Below, one piece after another: positions 41,862 through 51,069 of a stretch of DNA of 64,000 bases. The DNA is from CBDDGJ01 sp965227805. Lineage in GTDB: Bacteria; Pseudomonadota; Alphaproteobacteria; RS24. Every line of letters starts with the position of its first letter. The stretch's first letter is position 1. The position numbers and the translations under genes were made by a program. The stretch is taken from the NCBI GenBank assembly GCA_965227805.1, contig CBDDGJ010000003.1, positions 124,001 through 188,000 on the forward strand, in the 5' to 3' direction. The notes under the pieces are model-generated. The model was not told the DNA's origin, did no database searches, and worked only from the letters and a program-made list of their open reading frames with translations.

Positions 41862-43466
41862 ATGAAGCGGCGTATCTTTCATTATGGCACTTACCCTGTG
41901 GGTAGCATTATTTTATGCACACTTATTTTATTGCCCATTGGCGCGCTTATCGGGCTTGCCGCAACCCCTACAGAAAATATCTGGCCGGGTTTAGGGTATA
42001 ACATATTGCCGCGCCAGCTTTTTACCACCTTATTGCTTATGCTTGGTGTCGGCGTGCTCACCGGCATTGCAGGCACGCTTACAGCATGGGTGGTTACATT
42101 TTTTCATTTTCCCGGGCGAGGTTTTTTCAGCTGGGGGCTTTTGCTGCCGCTAAGTCTGCCAACTTATATCGCTGCTTATGTTTATGGTGAGTTTATGAGT
42201 TATACGGGGAGCATCTATAAGCTATGGCATACGCTATTTCCTACGATAGCATTTCCGCAAATATATTCGCTCACAGGTGCGATTTTTATTTTAAGCGGTG
42301 TTTTATTTCCGTATGTTTATATCTCGGCACGCGCGGCCTTTTTGCAACAAACCACCACTATGGTAGAAAGCGCCCGTATTTTAGGCTTAACCCCGATGCA
42401 CTGTTTTCTACGCATTGGCCTGCCCTTGGCACGCCCTGCCATTGCGGCAGGCATTAGTTTATGCCTCATGGAATGTTTGAATGATATTGGGGCGGTGGAA
42501 TATTTAGGTGTGTCAACACTAACAATGGGCGTTTATGACACATGGCTATTGCGCGGTAATTTAGGCGGTGCGGCACAGCTTGCCCTTATTTTGCTTTGTC
42601 TGGCCGGCGGGCTAATTTATATAGAGAGGTGGCAAAGGCACACACGTGGCTATCACACGCGGCACTTTAACACCCGCAGCTATATGCGTTTTACCTTGCC
42701 ATTTTATGGAAAATGCCTTGCCTTTCTTATATGCAGCTTGCCGCTTATATGCGGCTTTTTTCTGCCGGTTAGTATTTTACTCAAATTTGCTGTCACGCAC
42801 CCAATACCCTTTTCTGCCTTTAGCACAAGCCTTGGCAATAGCTTATTATTGGCGAGTATAGCGGCGGGCGTAACGGTTTTATGTGCACTTTATCTTGCAT
42901 TTTATGCGCGCATAGACAGCACCAAAATTTCCACACATTTGGCGCGCTTTGCGGCGCTTGGCTATGCCATACCTGGCACAGTATTGGCGATTGCCTTTTT
43001 AGGTGTCATTGCTTTTGTAAGCGATATTAGTTTCGGCCATATATTTATTGGCGGTGGCATTTTTGTTCTAATTTTCGTTTATATGGTGCGCTTTATGGCA
43101 CTTGCCTATGGCACATGCGAGGCCGGCTTTATACGGATTCCCACCACGATTGATATGGCCGCACGTAGTTTGGGCGCACGCCGTGGGGCGTTGCTTTCTC
43201 ATATTCATATACCGCTTTTACGTGCATCTTTAATTGCAGCTTTTTTATTGGTGTTTGTAGATGTGGCAAAGGAGCTTCCGGCAACACTTATTTTGCGTCC
43301 GTTTGATTTTGAGACTCTTGCAACAATGATTTATAATTATGCCTCGCTTGGCCAGATAGAAGAAGCGGCCATGCCAGCATTGATCATTATTTTGCTTGGC
43401 CTTATCCCGATTATGCTGATGCTAAGTGTAATGGACTGGATAAGCAGCGCACGTAAACACGCATAA
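41862..43466 (+). CDS. Iron(III)-type ABC transporter permease, fused two-domain
   Basis: A 534-residue inner-membrane permease with about twelve helices and two BPD-type domains, as in FbpB/SfuB/AfuB. Each half has its EAA loop: 'ESARILGLTPMHCFLRIGLP' and 'AARSLGARRGALLSHIHIPL'. 'LMECLNDIGAVEYLGVSTLT' and 'VFVDVAKELPATLILRPFDF' are typical of ferric iron importers. The matching substrate-binding protein and ATPase are not in the window. The ATG at 41862 has only a weak ribosome-binding site. Confidence 0.88.
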   Translation: MKRRIFHYGTYPVGSIILCTLILLPIGALIGLAATPTENIWPGLGYNILPRQLFTTLLLMLGVGVLTGIAGTLTAWVVTFFHFPGRGFFSWGLLLPLSLPTYIAAYVYGEFMSYTGSIYKLWHTLFPTIAFPQIYSLTGAIFILSGVLFPYVYISARAAFLQQTTTMVESARILGLTPMHCFLRIGLPLARPAIAAGISLCLMECLNDIGAVEYLGVSTLTMGVYDTWLLRGNLGGAAQLALILLCLAGGLIYIERWQRHTRGYHTRHFNTRSYMRFTLPFYGKCLAFLICSLPLICGFFLPVSILLKFAVTHPIPFSAFSTSLGNSLLLASIAAGVTVLCALYLAFYARIDSTKISTHLARFAALGYAIPGTVLAIAFLGVIAFVSDISFGHIFIGGGIFVLIFVYMVRFMALAYGTCEAGFIRIPTTIDMAARSLGARRGALLSHIHIPLLRASLIAAFLLVFVDVAKELPATLILRPFDFETLATMIYNYASLGQIEEAAMPALIIILLGLIPIMLMLSVMDWISSARKHA

Positions 43467-43545
43467 GCACGGGGCAAAAATTCACCCTGCCTGCTTATAG
43501 CGAAAAACACCATTTTACTTTGCTCAAAAATCATATAGAGTGACG

Positions 43546-43746
43546 CTATCCACATCCCACAAGGGGGTATGGGTGGGGCATACAAGCCCTATAAAGGAGG
43601 CTTTGCGGAAGCCTAAAATTACCGCCATCACGACATTCGTCGGGGTGGCGACGTTATAGAATAGGTCTTGCGGCTAAAGGCGTCGCAGCCATCCTTTATG
43701 GTTCTTGTATTACCCCGGCACCAAGTGGTTACTTGGTGCCGTTTTT
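43546..43746 (+). ncRNA. Structured RNA of unknown class, ending in a strong terminator
   Basis: A gap of about 300 bp holds a large predicted fold. A long closing stem joins 43576-43598 to 43692-43716 (GGGG/CCCC, ATACAAG/CTTGTAT, CC/GG, ATAAAGGA/TCCTTTAT). Inside are three hairpins: 43599-43613, 43623-43650 and 43669-43687. A -10 box TATAGA stands at 43534; the -35 is poor. It has no motif of tmRNA, RNase P, SRP RNA or the common riboswitches, and fits 6S RNA only loosely. It could be a leader of the next gene or a separate RNA. Confidence 0.6.
43717..43746 (+). terminator. Strong intrinsic terminator
   Basis: A perfect 10-bp stem, GGCACCAAGT and ACTTGGTGCC, with loop GGTT, followed by GTTTTTG. 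It ends the structured RNA and lies only 27 nt before the start codon of the 90-residue gene. Confidence 0.92.
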
Positions 43747-43773
43747 GCTAAAAATAATTAAGAGGGGGTAAAT

Positions 43774-44046
43774 ATGCCAGAAAACACGCCACTCATGCGC
43801 GATATACAAAAATTCTCTGCTGCATTAGATGCATTAAATGCCTATCAGGATAATAAAAAATATATTCCTACCGAAGATGAAATGATTCTTATTTACACGA
43901 GCGGCACATTGCTGCTGATAAATTATGTGAGCATGTTTGAAACTTTTAACCTATTACATGCGCGCTATAAGACAAATGGCGGTAAGATTCCCGCATCACT
44001 CAATAAAATCGGCTTAAAACCATTTAAGGGGGGTATAACCGATTAA
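43774..44046 (+). CDS. Unknown protein, 90 aa, with one hydrophobic segment
   Basis: A 90-residue protein of no recognised family. A polar helical N-terminus ('LMRDIQKFSAALDALNAYQD') is followed by a hydrophobic stretch ('IYTSGTLLLINYVSMF', about 50-65) and a basic end. AGAGGGGG five nt before the ATG is a very strong ribosome-binding site. The terminator just upstream leaves no space for its own promoter, so it must be expressed by read-through or from within the RNA. Its stop overlaps the convergent gene by 4 bp. Confidence 0.65.
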   Translation: MPENTPLMRDIQKFSAALDALNAYQDNKKYIPTEDEMILIYTSGTLLLINYVSMFETFNLLHARYKTNGGKIPASLNKIGLKPFKGGITD

Positions 44047-44981
44047 AATGCCCCAGCCGCGGCACGTTTACCCATGCGAGCAGAAATCTCGTGGAATTGC
44101 GTTATTGTTTCGTCAATAATCTGTGCCACAGGCTTTACCTCATCTATAAGACCAGCCGTTTGACCAGCCAAGGCAATCGCAGCTTCCATATCCCCGCCAA
44201 AATAAAGATCCAATATATTACTCATCGCACCGGGAGGAAGCAAACCAGCTTCAAAAATCTCTGCCGTGCGTTCGGTTTTTAAGGCACGCATACATGGCGT
44301 TGCTTTTTTATTGAGCATATATGTGCCCGTTGTGGCCGCGTGCAAAATGGCATTTTTATAATTTTCATGCACCGGGCTTTCCGCACTCGAAACAAAACGC
44401 GTGCCCATTTGCACACCCTCCGCCCCCAAAGCAAAAGCAGCCGCCATGCCGCGCCCGTCACATATACCACCTGCCGCAACCAGGGGCACATCAACCTTTT
44501 CACGTAATCCCTGTAACAAAACCAAAGTTGAGACTTCTTCAGGGTTTTTGAAGCCGCCACCTTCTGCCCCTTCAACAATCAATCCGTCAACACCTGCGTC
44601 TACAGCCTTAACACCCGCCTCAACCGTTGGCACAACATGATATACAATTATGCCAGCAGCTTTTAGGGGATCCAGAAATTTTTGCGGGCTTCCCGCCGAT
44701 GTGGTGACAAACTTAATGCCGCTTTCGCAAATATAGCGCAGCATGGCTTCATCGCGCAAAAATAAAAGCGGCAAATTCACACCAAAAGGCGTTGCGTCCA
44801 TCTCAAACATTTTTTCAATTTCTGCCTTACATGCCTCTGTTTCGCCCGAAGACGTTTCGATAATGCCCAAACCGCCGGCACGCACAACGGCAGAGGCCAG
44901 CGGCGCGCGGGCTATCCACCCCATGGGGGCTTGAATAATCGGGTATTTTGCGCCGCAATGCGCCAAAAATCTATTTTCCAT
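44043..44981 (-). CDS. Nitronate monooxygenase family protein
   Basis: A 312-residue FMN-binding TIM-barrel enzyme. 'YPIIQAPMGWIARAPLASAV' is the usual start, 'VVPTVEAGVKAVDAGVDGLI' the middle and 'PLVAAGGICDGRGMAAAFAL' plus 'GAEGVQMGTRFVSSAES' the phosphate-binding end. Members oxidise alkyl nitronates; some related proteins are enoyl reductases (FabK), and the two are hard to tell apart. GAGGAT precedes the ATG. It is 20 bp downstream of argC and probably cotranscribed. Confidence 0.86.
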   Translation of the reverse strand: MENRFLAHCGAKYPIIQAPMGWIARAPLASAVVRAGGLGIIETSSGETEACKAEIEKMFEMDATPFGVNLPLLFLRDEAMLRYICESGIKFVTTSAGSPQKFLDPLKAAGIIVYHVVPTVEAGVKAVDAGVDGLIVEGAEGGGFKNPEEVSTLVLLQGLREKVDVPLVAAGGICDGRGMAAAFALGAEGVQMGTRFVSSAESPVHENYKNAILHAATTGTYMLNKKATPCMRALKTERTAEIFEAGLLPPGAMSNILDLYFGGDMEAAIALAGQTAGLIDEVKPVAQIIDETITQFHEISARMGKRAAAGAF

Positions 44982-45001
44982 AACTAAATATCCTCTTTGT
45001 T

Positions 45002-45919
45002 TTATTCGTCCATATCAAACATAATCCGCATAAGGTCAACGGCATTGCCTGCCGCGCCTTTGCCCAAATTATCCAAACTAGCCGTAAGCATAAAATGGTG
45101 ATTATGCTCATTTTCGAATACACGTAATTCCATCTTATCATTGCCGCTAAACGCTGCCGGATAAAGCCGATACGCAGTTTCTTCATCTGCCGCGCATAAT
45201 TCAATATGACGCATAGGCGTATAGGTGGCTTTTAGCACCGCGTCTATATCATGCGCTTTAAGATGAGCATCAAGCAGTGCTCTATGCAGGGGAATTGAAA
45301 CAATCATGCCTTGCGCGAAATCCCCGACATTTGGCAAAAACACCGGATCAGCCGTCAAGCCACTATACTGCCGGATTTCTGCCACATGCTTATGCCGCTT
45401 GGCCAGGCTATAAATAAAATGCGGATGCTCTAGTCTTTGTGCGCCTTCAAATTGTTCAATCATTGGCTTGCCGCCGCCCGTGTAACCGGAAAGACCAAAA
45501 ATAGTTGCCGGATAATCAGCAGGTATAATGCCTTCCCGTATAAGCGGTGCCAAAAGCGCGATAGAGGCAATGGCATAGCACCCCGGATTAGACACAAAGC
45601 GCGCGGCTTTTATGCGCGCACGCGCGTGCGGGTCATATTCGGGAAAGCCATATACCCATGCAGGGTCGGTTCTATGCGCCGTGCTTGCGTCAATCACGCG
45701 CACATGGTCATTTTCTATGAGCGAAACAGACTCGCGGGCAATATCATCCGCAAGGCATAATATGGTTAAATCAGATTGATTTATTGCGCGGGCACGCGCC
45801 GCCTTGTCTTTTCTTTCAGTCTCGGCAAGCATAATCCGCTCTATGCGCGTTTCGTGCTTTAACCGGTCAAAGATTTGTAAAGCGGTCGTGCCGGTTGCGC
45901 CATCAATAAAAACTTTCAT
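45002..45919 (-). CDS. argC: N-acetyl-gamma-glutamyl-phosphate reductase, type 2
   Basis: A 305-residue enzyme of arginine synthesis reducing N-acetylglutamyl phosphate to the semialdehyde. The short N-terminal nucleotide motif 'VFIDGATGTTALQIFDRL' and the length are those of type 2 ArgC; the catalytic Cys is in 'ARFVSNPGCYAIASIALLA' near residue 113. 'IFGLSGYTGGGKPMIEQFEG' follows. No other arg gene is nearby. A gap of 68 bp separates it from the OYE-family gene upstream. Confidence 0.92.
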   Translation of the reverse strand: MKVFIDGATGTTALQIFDRLKHETRIERIMLAETERKDKAARARAINQSDLTILCLADDIARESVSLIENDHVRVIDASTAHRTDPAWVYGFPEYDPHARARIKAARFVSNPGCYAIASIALLAPLIREGIIPADYPATIFGLSGYTGGGKPMIEQFEGAQRLEHPHFIYSLAKRHKHVAEIRQYSGLTADPVFLPNVGDFAQGMIVSIPLHRALLDAHLKAHDIDAVLKATYTPMRHIELCAADEETAYRLYPAAFSGNDKMELRVFENEHNHHFMLTASLDNLGKGAAGNAVDLMRIMFDMDE

Positions 45920-45987
45920 GCTCGCTCACGCTCTCTAAAATATGTCGCGGGAGCTATCATGTATCCCCAAAAAAGTAAAGCCAGGCA

Positions 45988-47304
45988 TCACTTGTTTTGC
46001 CAATAGGCCTGATAGGCTTTCGCGGCTTTGGCCTCATTTTTTTGATAGGCAAGAAACGCCTTAAACGCACCAAGTTTGAAGTCCGGGTCTTGCCCTGCAC
46101 CCATGCGTAAAATTTGCAAGCAAAACCAGCCTTGCTGTCCCCATCCATTTAAGGCGGCCACAACACGAAAGGGCGAGTTAAGCCCAAGCCACCCCGGGCC
46201 GATCCGCATTTCTTTCTCGCGCATGGGCGCCTGGTCTGCCTCGCCAGATAGTAAGACATTCGCAATATCGGGTTGTGCACAAAACGGGCGGCCAATGCCG
46301 ATAATATCACATGCACCGGCACCAAGTGCAGCATTCATGCCCGATACAGAACGGAACCCGCCCGTAACCATAAGCGGCATTTTTGCAATTTTGCGGATGT
46401 TCTCCGCATAATCAAGAAAATAAGCCTCGCGCGCAAGTGTGCTTTCGCGCCGCTGTTCGGCACGGTCGGGGTTAAGCGTAAGATTATCCAATCCCACCAA
46501 TCGCGGCTGCTCGTAAGTGCCGCCGGATACTTCCAACAGATCAATTTTTTCCTTATTCAGCAAGTTTACCACGTCCAAAGCGTCTTCATGCGAAAAGCCG
46601 CCACGCTGGAAATCTGCCGAATTGAGTTTCACTGATATAGGAAAGTCTTTCCCCACAGCTTTACGCACAGCGCGTATCACTTCCAGCAAAAGCCGCGCCC
46701 GATTTTCAAGCGAGCCGCCCCATTCATCTTCGCGTTGATTGATGTCGGGTGATAAAAATTCGGAAATAAGATAGCCATGCGCACCATGAATCTGCACACC
46801 GGTAAAACCTGTATCGCGCGCAATTTTCGCCGTATGAGCAAAGCGCTTGATAATATCTTTAATCTCATCACCCGTGAGCGCACGCGGCATACCAAAATCA
46901 GCGCCGGGCATATTTAATTTTACTTCTGACGGGGCAACCGGTGTTTCATTCACCGCCGCCGGCGTTTGACGACCAGCATGGCTTATTTGCATCCATAAAT
47001 GCGTGCCATTTTGTGTGCCTGCCTTTGCCCATGCTTTTAAGGCTGCAATTTGTTCTTTTGATTGCTTCCCTTCAATAACAACATTGCCGGGGCGTTCCAG
47101 ATAGCGATGGTCGATTTGCACATTCCCGGTAAGCAATATGCCTGCCCCGCCTTGTGCCCACCGACCATAAAGTGTCGCGTGTTCAGGCGTTGCATAATTT
47201 GCAGGCGAAGCGAGCCCTTCTGTCATTGCGGCTTTGCATATGCGGTTTTTTACCGTCACCCCGCATGGCAATGTGAACGCATCACAAATATTTGCTTTCG
47301 TCAT
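45988..47304 (-). CDS. NADH:flavin oxidoreductase, Old Yellow Enzyme family
   Basis: A 438-residue FMN enzyme with a TIM barrel. 'LPCGVTVKNRICKAAMTEGL' starts the barrel, 'GVQIHGAHGYLISEFLSPDI' followed by 'NQREDEWGGSLENRARLLLE' is the conserved substrate/FMN region with the His-x-x-His equivalent, and 'MPLMVTGGFRSVSGMNAAL' binds phosphate. Members reduce activated C=C bonds or N-oxides; without the C-terminal dinucleotide domain it is not a 2,4-dienoyl-CoA reductase of the FadH type. Confidence 0.88.
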   Translation of the reverse strand: MTKANICDAFTLPCGVTVKNRICKAAMTEGLASPANYATPEHATLYGRWAQGGAGILLTGNVQIDHRYLERPGNVVIEGKQSKEQIAALKAWAKAGTQNGTHLWMQISHAGRQTPAAVNETPVAPSEVKLNMPGADFGMPRALTGDEIKDIIKRFAHTAKIARDTGFTGVQIHGAHGYLISEFLSPDINQREDEWGGSLENRARLLLEVIRAVRKAVGKDFPISVKLNSADFQRGGFSHEDALDVVNLLNKEKIDLLEVSGGTYEQPRLVGLDNLTLNPDRAEQRRESTLAREAYFLDYAENIRKIAKMPLMVTGGFRSVSGMNAALGAGACDIIGIGRPFCAQPDIANVLLSGEADQAPMREKEMRIGPGWLGLNSPFRVVAALNGWGQQGWFCLQILRMGAGQDPDFKLGAFKAFLAYQKNEAKAAKAYQAYWQNK

Positions 47305-47413
47305 ACTTACTCCTTATTTAACCTGGCATAAACTTAATATGGCACATAATTTTACATTGGTATAAAACGAGTCATATATATATAGACGTAATAATTAGAT
47401 ATGGGTAATCTAA

Positions 47414-49420
47414 ATGGCAAGAAAAAAAAAGATATCCGGTGATTTATTTGAGGGTGCAGCGAAAACAACTGCCCGCGCCAAACCCCAAAAGAACAGCTAT
47501 ACGGCACAAGACATTGAGGTTTTGGAAGGTCTGGAGCCGGTGCGCCGTCGCCCGGGCATGTATATTGGCGGCACAGATTTGCACGCTCTGCATCATTTGT
47601 TTTCGGAAATTATTGATAACGCCATGGATGAAGCCGTTGCCGGACATGCCAGCTTTATTGAGGTGCATGTGGAAAAAGATAATTGGTTATGTATCCGCGA
47701 TAATGGACGCGGCATTCCGGTAGACCCGCATCCTAAATTCAAAGATAAATCAGCACTTGAAATCATAATGACCACGCTTCATGCTGGCGGTAAATTTGGC
47801 GGGGAAGCCTATACAACCTCGGGCGGTCTGCATGGGGTTGGCGTGTCGGTTGTCAATGCACTAAGCGATCACTTGCATGTGCGGGTGATGCGCGATGCAA
47901 AAATTTATGAACAACGGTTTTCCTGCGGGCATGCTCAAAATAAGTTAAAGCAAACGGGCACCGTAAAAAATAAGCGCGGCACGGAAATACGCTTCCATCC
48001 TGATCCGAAAATTTTTGGTAAAATCCGCTTCGACCCCGAACGGCTCTACGCCATGACCAAAGCAAAAGCCTATTTATTTGCAGGTGTTGAAATAAGGTGG
48101 ATATGCGATGAAAGCCTTATAAAAAAAGAGGAGACCTGCCCGGCGCAAGATACGCTTAAATTTCCCAACGGGCTTGAAGATTATCTCAAAGAAAAAATTG
48201 GCACGCGCCCTGCTGTCACCCCCACACCCTTTGCCGGACACGTCAAAAAACCGGGTGGACACGGAACAGTAGAATGGGCAGTAAGCTGGACTGGCACAAA
48301 TGAAGCTCTGCGCGCTTCCTATTGTAATACCGTGCCAACCCCCGAAGGCGGCACGCATGAGCAAGGCTTACGTAATGCCCTGACCAAGGGCGTCCGCGCC
48401 TATGGCGACTTGACCAATAATAAAAAAACCACCCTCATCACAGCCGATGACGTGATGGGAACATGTGTGGCTTTGGTTTCGGTGTTTATCCGCGAACCAG
48501 AGTTTCAGGGACAAACGAAAGATAAACTCTCTTCGCCCGAGGCCATACGCATTGTCGAGCAGGCTTTGCGCGATCATTTCGAACATTGGCTTACGGCTAA
48601 TCCGCAAGATTCTGATAAATTACTGAGCTGGATTATTGAGCGCGCCGAAGAGCGCATGCGGCGCAAGCAAGAACGCGATATTAACCGTAAATCGGCCATT
48701 CGAAAATTGCGCCTCCCGGGTAAACTTGCTGACTGCACCCAATCTTCCGCCCAGGGCACCGAATTATTTATCGTTGAGGGCGATAGCGCTGGCGGCTCTG
48801 CCAAACAAGCGCGCAATCGTGCCAATCAGGCCATTTTGCCTTTGCGGGGCAAGATTTTGAATGTTGCCAATGCCACCACAAATAAAATCAAAGATAATCA
48901 GCTTTTAGCCGATTTGGTGCAAGCACTCGGTTGTGGCACGGGAACACATTATAATGGCAGCCGCTTACGTTATGAGAAAGTGATTATTATGACTGATGCC
49001 GATGTCGATGGCGCGCATATTGCCTCTTTGCTCATTACATTTTTTCATGAAGAAATGCCCGAACTTATTCATAATGGGCATTTATTCCTTGCGGTGCCCC
49101 CGCTCTATCGCCTGGCGCAAGGGGGCAAAACCCTTTATGCACGCGATGATGCGGATCGTGATGCCTTGCTCGAAGCCGAATTTCGTGCCAATGCTAAAGT
49201 CGATATAAGCCGCTTTAAGGGTTTGGGCGAAATGCGCCCCGACCAGCTGAAAGAAACCACCATGCTGCCCGAAAAGCGCACACTTTTGAACGTTACCATT
49301 GCACAGGATGATATTGAAAATACCGCCGGAAGCGTTAAAAATTTAATGGGGAACAAGCCCGAATTGCGCTTCAAATTTATTCAGGAAAATGCCGCCTTTG
49401 TTGAAGCCGTCGATATATAA
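47414..49420 (+). CDS. parE: DNA topoisomerase IV subunit B
   Basis: A 668-residue ATPase subunit of topoisomerase IV, which unlinks daughter chromosomes. The GHKL ATP site is 'FSEIIDNAMDEAVAGHASFI', 'IRDNGRGIPVDPHPKFKDKS' and 'TTSGGLHGVGVSVVNALS'; the TOPRIM domain has 'LFIVEGDSAGGSAKQARNR' and 'IMTDADVDGAHIASLLITFF'. The length, and the lack of the gyrase insert between TOPRIM and tail, separate it from GyrB. The C-terminal 'RFKFIQENAAFVEAVDI' is typical of alphaproteobacterial ParE. Confidence 0.95.
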   Translation: MARKKKISGDLFEGAAKTTARAKPQKNSYTAQDIEVLEGLEPVRRRPGMYIGGTDLHALHHLFSEIIDNAMDEAVAGHASFIEVHVEKDNWLCIRDNGRGIPVDPHPKFKDKSALEIIMTTLHAGGKFGGEAYTTSGGLHGVGVSVVNALSDHLHVRVMRDAKIYEQRFSCGHAQNKLKQTGTVKNKRGTEIRFHPDPKIFGKIRFDPERLYAMTKAKAYLFAGVEIRWICDESLIKKEETCPAQDTLKFPNGLEDYLKEKIGTRPAVTPTPFAGHVKKPGGHGTVEWAVSWTGTNEALRASYCNTVPTPEGGTHEQGLRNALTKGVRAYGDLTNNKKTTLITADDVMGTCVALVSVFIREPEFQGQTKDKLSSPEAIRIVEQALRDHFEHWLTANPQDSDKLLSWIIERAEERMRRKQERDINRKSAIRKLRLPGKLADCTQSSAQGTELFIVEGDSAGGSAKQARNRANQAILPLRGKILNVANATTNKIKDNQLLADLVQALGCGTGTHYNGSRLRYEKVIIMTDADVDGAHIASLLITFFHEEMPELIHNGHLFLAVPPLYRLAQGGKTLYARDDADRDALLEAEFRANAKVDISRFKGLGEMRPDQLKETTMLPEKRTLLNVTIAQDDIENTAGSVKNLMGNKPELRFKFIQENAAFVEAVDI

Positions 49421-49487
49421 GCCTAAATATAGACATTGAACTGGCGTATTATACTTGTTATAATCTATGTAAATATGGAGTATCTCA

Positions 49488-50705
49488 ATGGAATATAAAT
49501 CGCATCTATCTATTATCACATTATGCAGCAGCTTATTCGTGTTGCCTCTGACCACACAGGCAGCCGAACGCTTCAATGCCAAAACCTATGCATTAGGTGG
49601 TGTAGGCGTTGCTTCAGCTGATTTTAGCGACGGGGTATTGCTCAATCCCGCCCTCGCCGGAAAATCCCAAAAAAGCGATGATTTTAATATTAACTTTAAT
49701 ATAGGTGCGCAAATTGGCGATGAAGATACCTTATCCGATGAATTGGATGCATTGGATAAAACCTTGGATGAATTAGAAACGCAAGACACCATTACACTGC
49801 AACAAGCCATAGATCTCAATGACCAGCTTGCTGACCTAAATGATAAGAAAATCTCGCTTGCCGCTGGCGGCGAAGCACTCATTGGCATACCTAATAAATA
49901 TCTGGGCGCTTCGTTTTTTGTAACTGGCAGTGCGCAAGGACAATTTGAATTTGTCTATAATGGTTTAGATGCGGATGTCTTGCTCGACTTAGCCATAACG
50001 GGTGGTGCATTTACTGCTAATATTATTGATAGTGATTTACGGATTGACGGCGTCGTAGATCAAAATATAGGCATTGCTTTGGCTTATGAATTAGATAATG
50101 ATTTAATCATTGGTGTTTCACCGCGCATACAGACCATCGGCTTATTCACTTATCGCGAAAGCGTGCATGATATAGATGACGAAGAGTTAAATACAGATGA
50201 GAATTTGAGTGAAGAAACCAACTTTAATGCTGATATTGGCTTACATAAAACATGGAAAAACTGGCAGATGGGCTTAACAGCACGCAATGTGCTAAGCAAT
50301 GAATATGTCGCTTCGGATGGCTCAATCTATGAAGTTACCCCACAGCTTGTGCTGGGCACAGCCTATCAAAATAGCTGGTTCAAGCTAGGTGTGGATTATG
50401 CTCTGGATGCCAACCCAACACTTAAAGGAGCAGATGGTGAAACACTGCTGGGGGGCGAACAAATGCTACGTGCCGGCGTGGAGATCGATGCCTTTAACTT
50501 TATACAGCTGCGCGCTGGCTATAAAACCGATATGGAAGATATAGCTCCCGATATGGTCACGCTCGGGGCTGGTATATCCCCTTTTGATGTTATCAATATT
50601 GATGTCGCCCTCGCCTTTAGCGCGGAAAGCGATGATGCTAACAATAACGAAGAGTATGAATCGGGCACATTCGGCTTTGCCGCGCAATTCGGCTTTCAAT
50701 TTTAA
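49488..50705 (+). CDS. TraF-like outer-membrane beta-barrel protein
   Basis: A 405-residue exported protein (signal peptide ending 'LTTQAAE'). 'RFNAKTYALGGVGVASADFS' with 'DGVLLNPALAGK' is the start of the conjugal-transfer TraF_2 family, which is FadL-like. A helical insert rich in Asp and Leu (about 75-115) interrupts the strands, and the C-terminus ends 'GFAAQFGFQF'. Despite the family name there are no conjugation genes here. It may be a channel or adhesin. Confidence 0.78.
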   Translation: MEYKSHLSIITLCSSLFVLPLTTQAAERFNAKTYALGGVGVASADFSDGVLLNPALAGKSQKSDDFNINFNIGAQIGDEDTLSDELDALDKTLDELETQDTITLQQAIDLNDQLADLNDKKISLAAGGEALIGIPNKYLGASFFVTGSAQGQFEFVYNGLDADVLLDLAITGGAFTANIIDSDLRIDGVVDQNIGIALAYELDNDLIIGVSPRIQTIGLFTYRESVHDIDDEELNTDENLSEETNFNADIGLHKTWKNWQMGLTARNVLSNEYVASDGSIYEVTPQLVLGTAYQNSWFKLGVDYALDANPTLKGADGETLLGGEQMLRAGVEIDAFNFIQLRAGYKTDMEDIAPDMVTLGAGISPFDVINIDVALAFSAESDDANNNEEYESGTFGFAAQFGFQF

Positions 50706-50774
50706 GAACTTGTTGCATTATAAGCATTAAATTTGCTATAGCATAGGCACATCTTGCCTATTTTGGAGAGTTAT

Positions 50775-50999
50775 ATGAATGCTACCGAACAACCAGAACG
50801 CATTACCGTGCTGGCAAAGGATTTCACCCCCGCCGCTATGGAGTTTCATCGACGCAATATGAGTGCCCGCGGGTATCGTATGGAAGGGACAATCACACCG
50901 CGCAGCTTTATGATGATTGAAGGAACAAATGAACCGCATCCCCTTTTTGAGGGAGAGGAATATTATGCGGTTACTTTTGTCAAAAAAGATATAGACTAG
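50775..50999 (+). CDS. Small hypothetical protein, 74 aa
   Basis: A 74-residue soluble protein with no family I recognise: 'TVLAKDFTPAAMEFHRRNMS' then 'GYRMEGTITPRSFMMIEG'. The alternation of helix and strand suggests a small alpha/beta fold. GGAGAG lies 5 nt upstream of the ATG, and codon use is like its neighbours. It is 75 bp from the TraF-like gene and 70 bp before hemA, which is preceded by a 7-bp hairpin at 51013-51031 without a T-run. Confidence 0.55.
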   Translation: MNATEQPERITVLAKDFTPAAMEFHRRNMSARGYRMEGTITPRSFMMIEGTNEPHPLFEGEEYYAVTFVKKDID

Positions 51000-51069
51000 G
51001 CGCAATTTCCTGTAAGGCATGATTTGCCTTAGCCTTATAAACCTGCTATAGAATGGCGAGGGGAAAAAT

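Noticed and set aside
43546..43746. tmRNA, RNase P RNA, SRP RNA or a B12/TPP/FMN riboswitch
   Set aside because: The tag frame, the P4 ACAGNAA, the GGAA-tetraloop region and the riboswitch boxes were looked for and not found. 6S RNA remains possible, but the three-hairpin interior is atypical.
49488..50705. Part of a conjugation or type IV secretion region
   Set aside because: Neighbours are parE and hemA; no tra, trb or virB genes are present.
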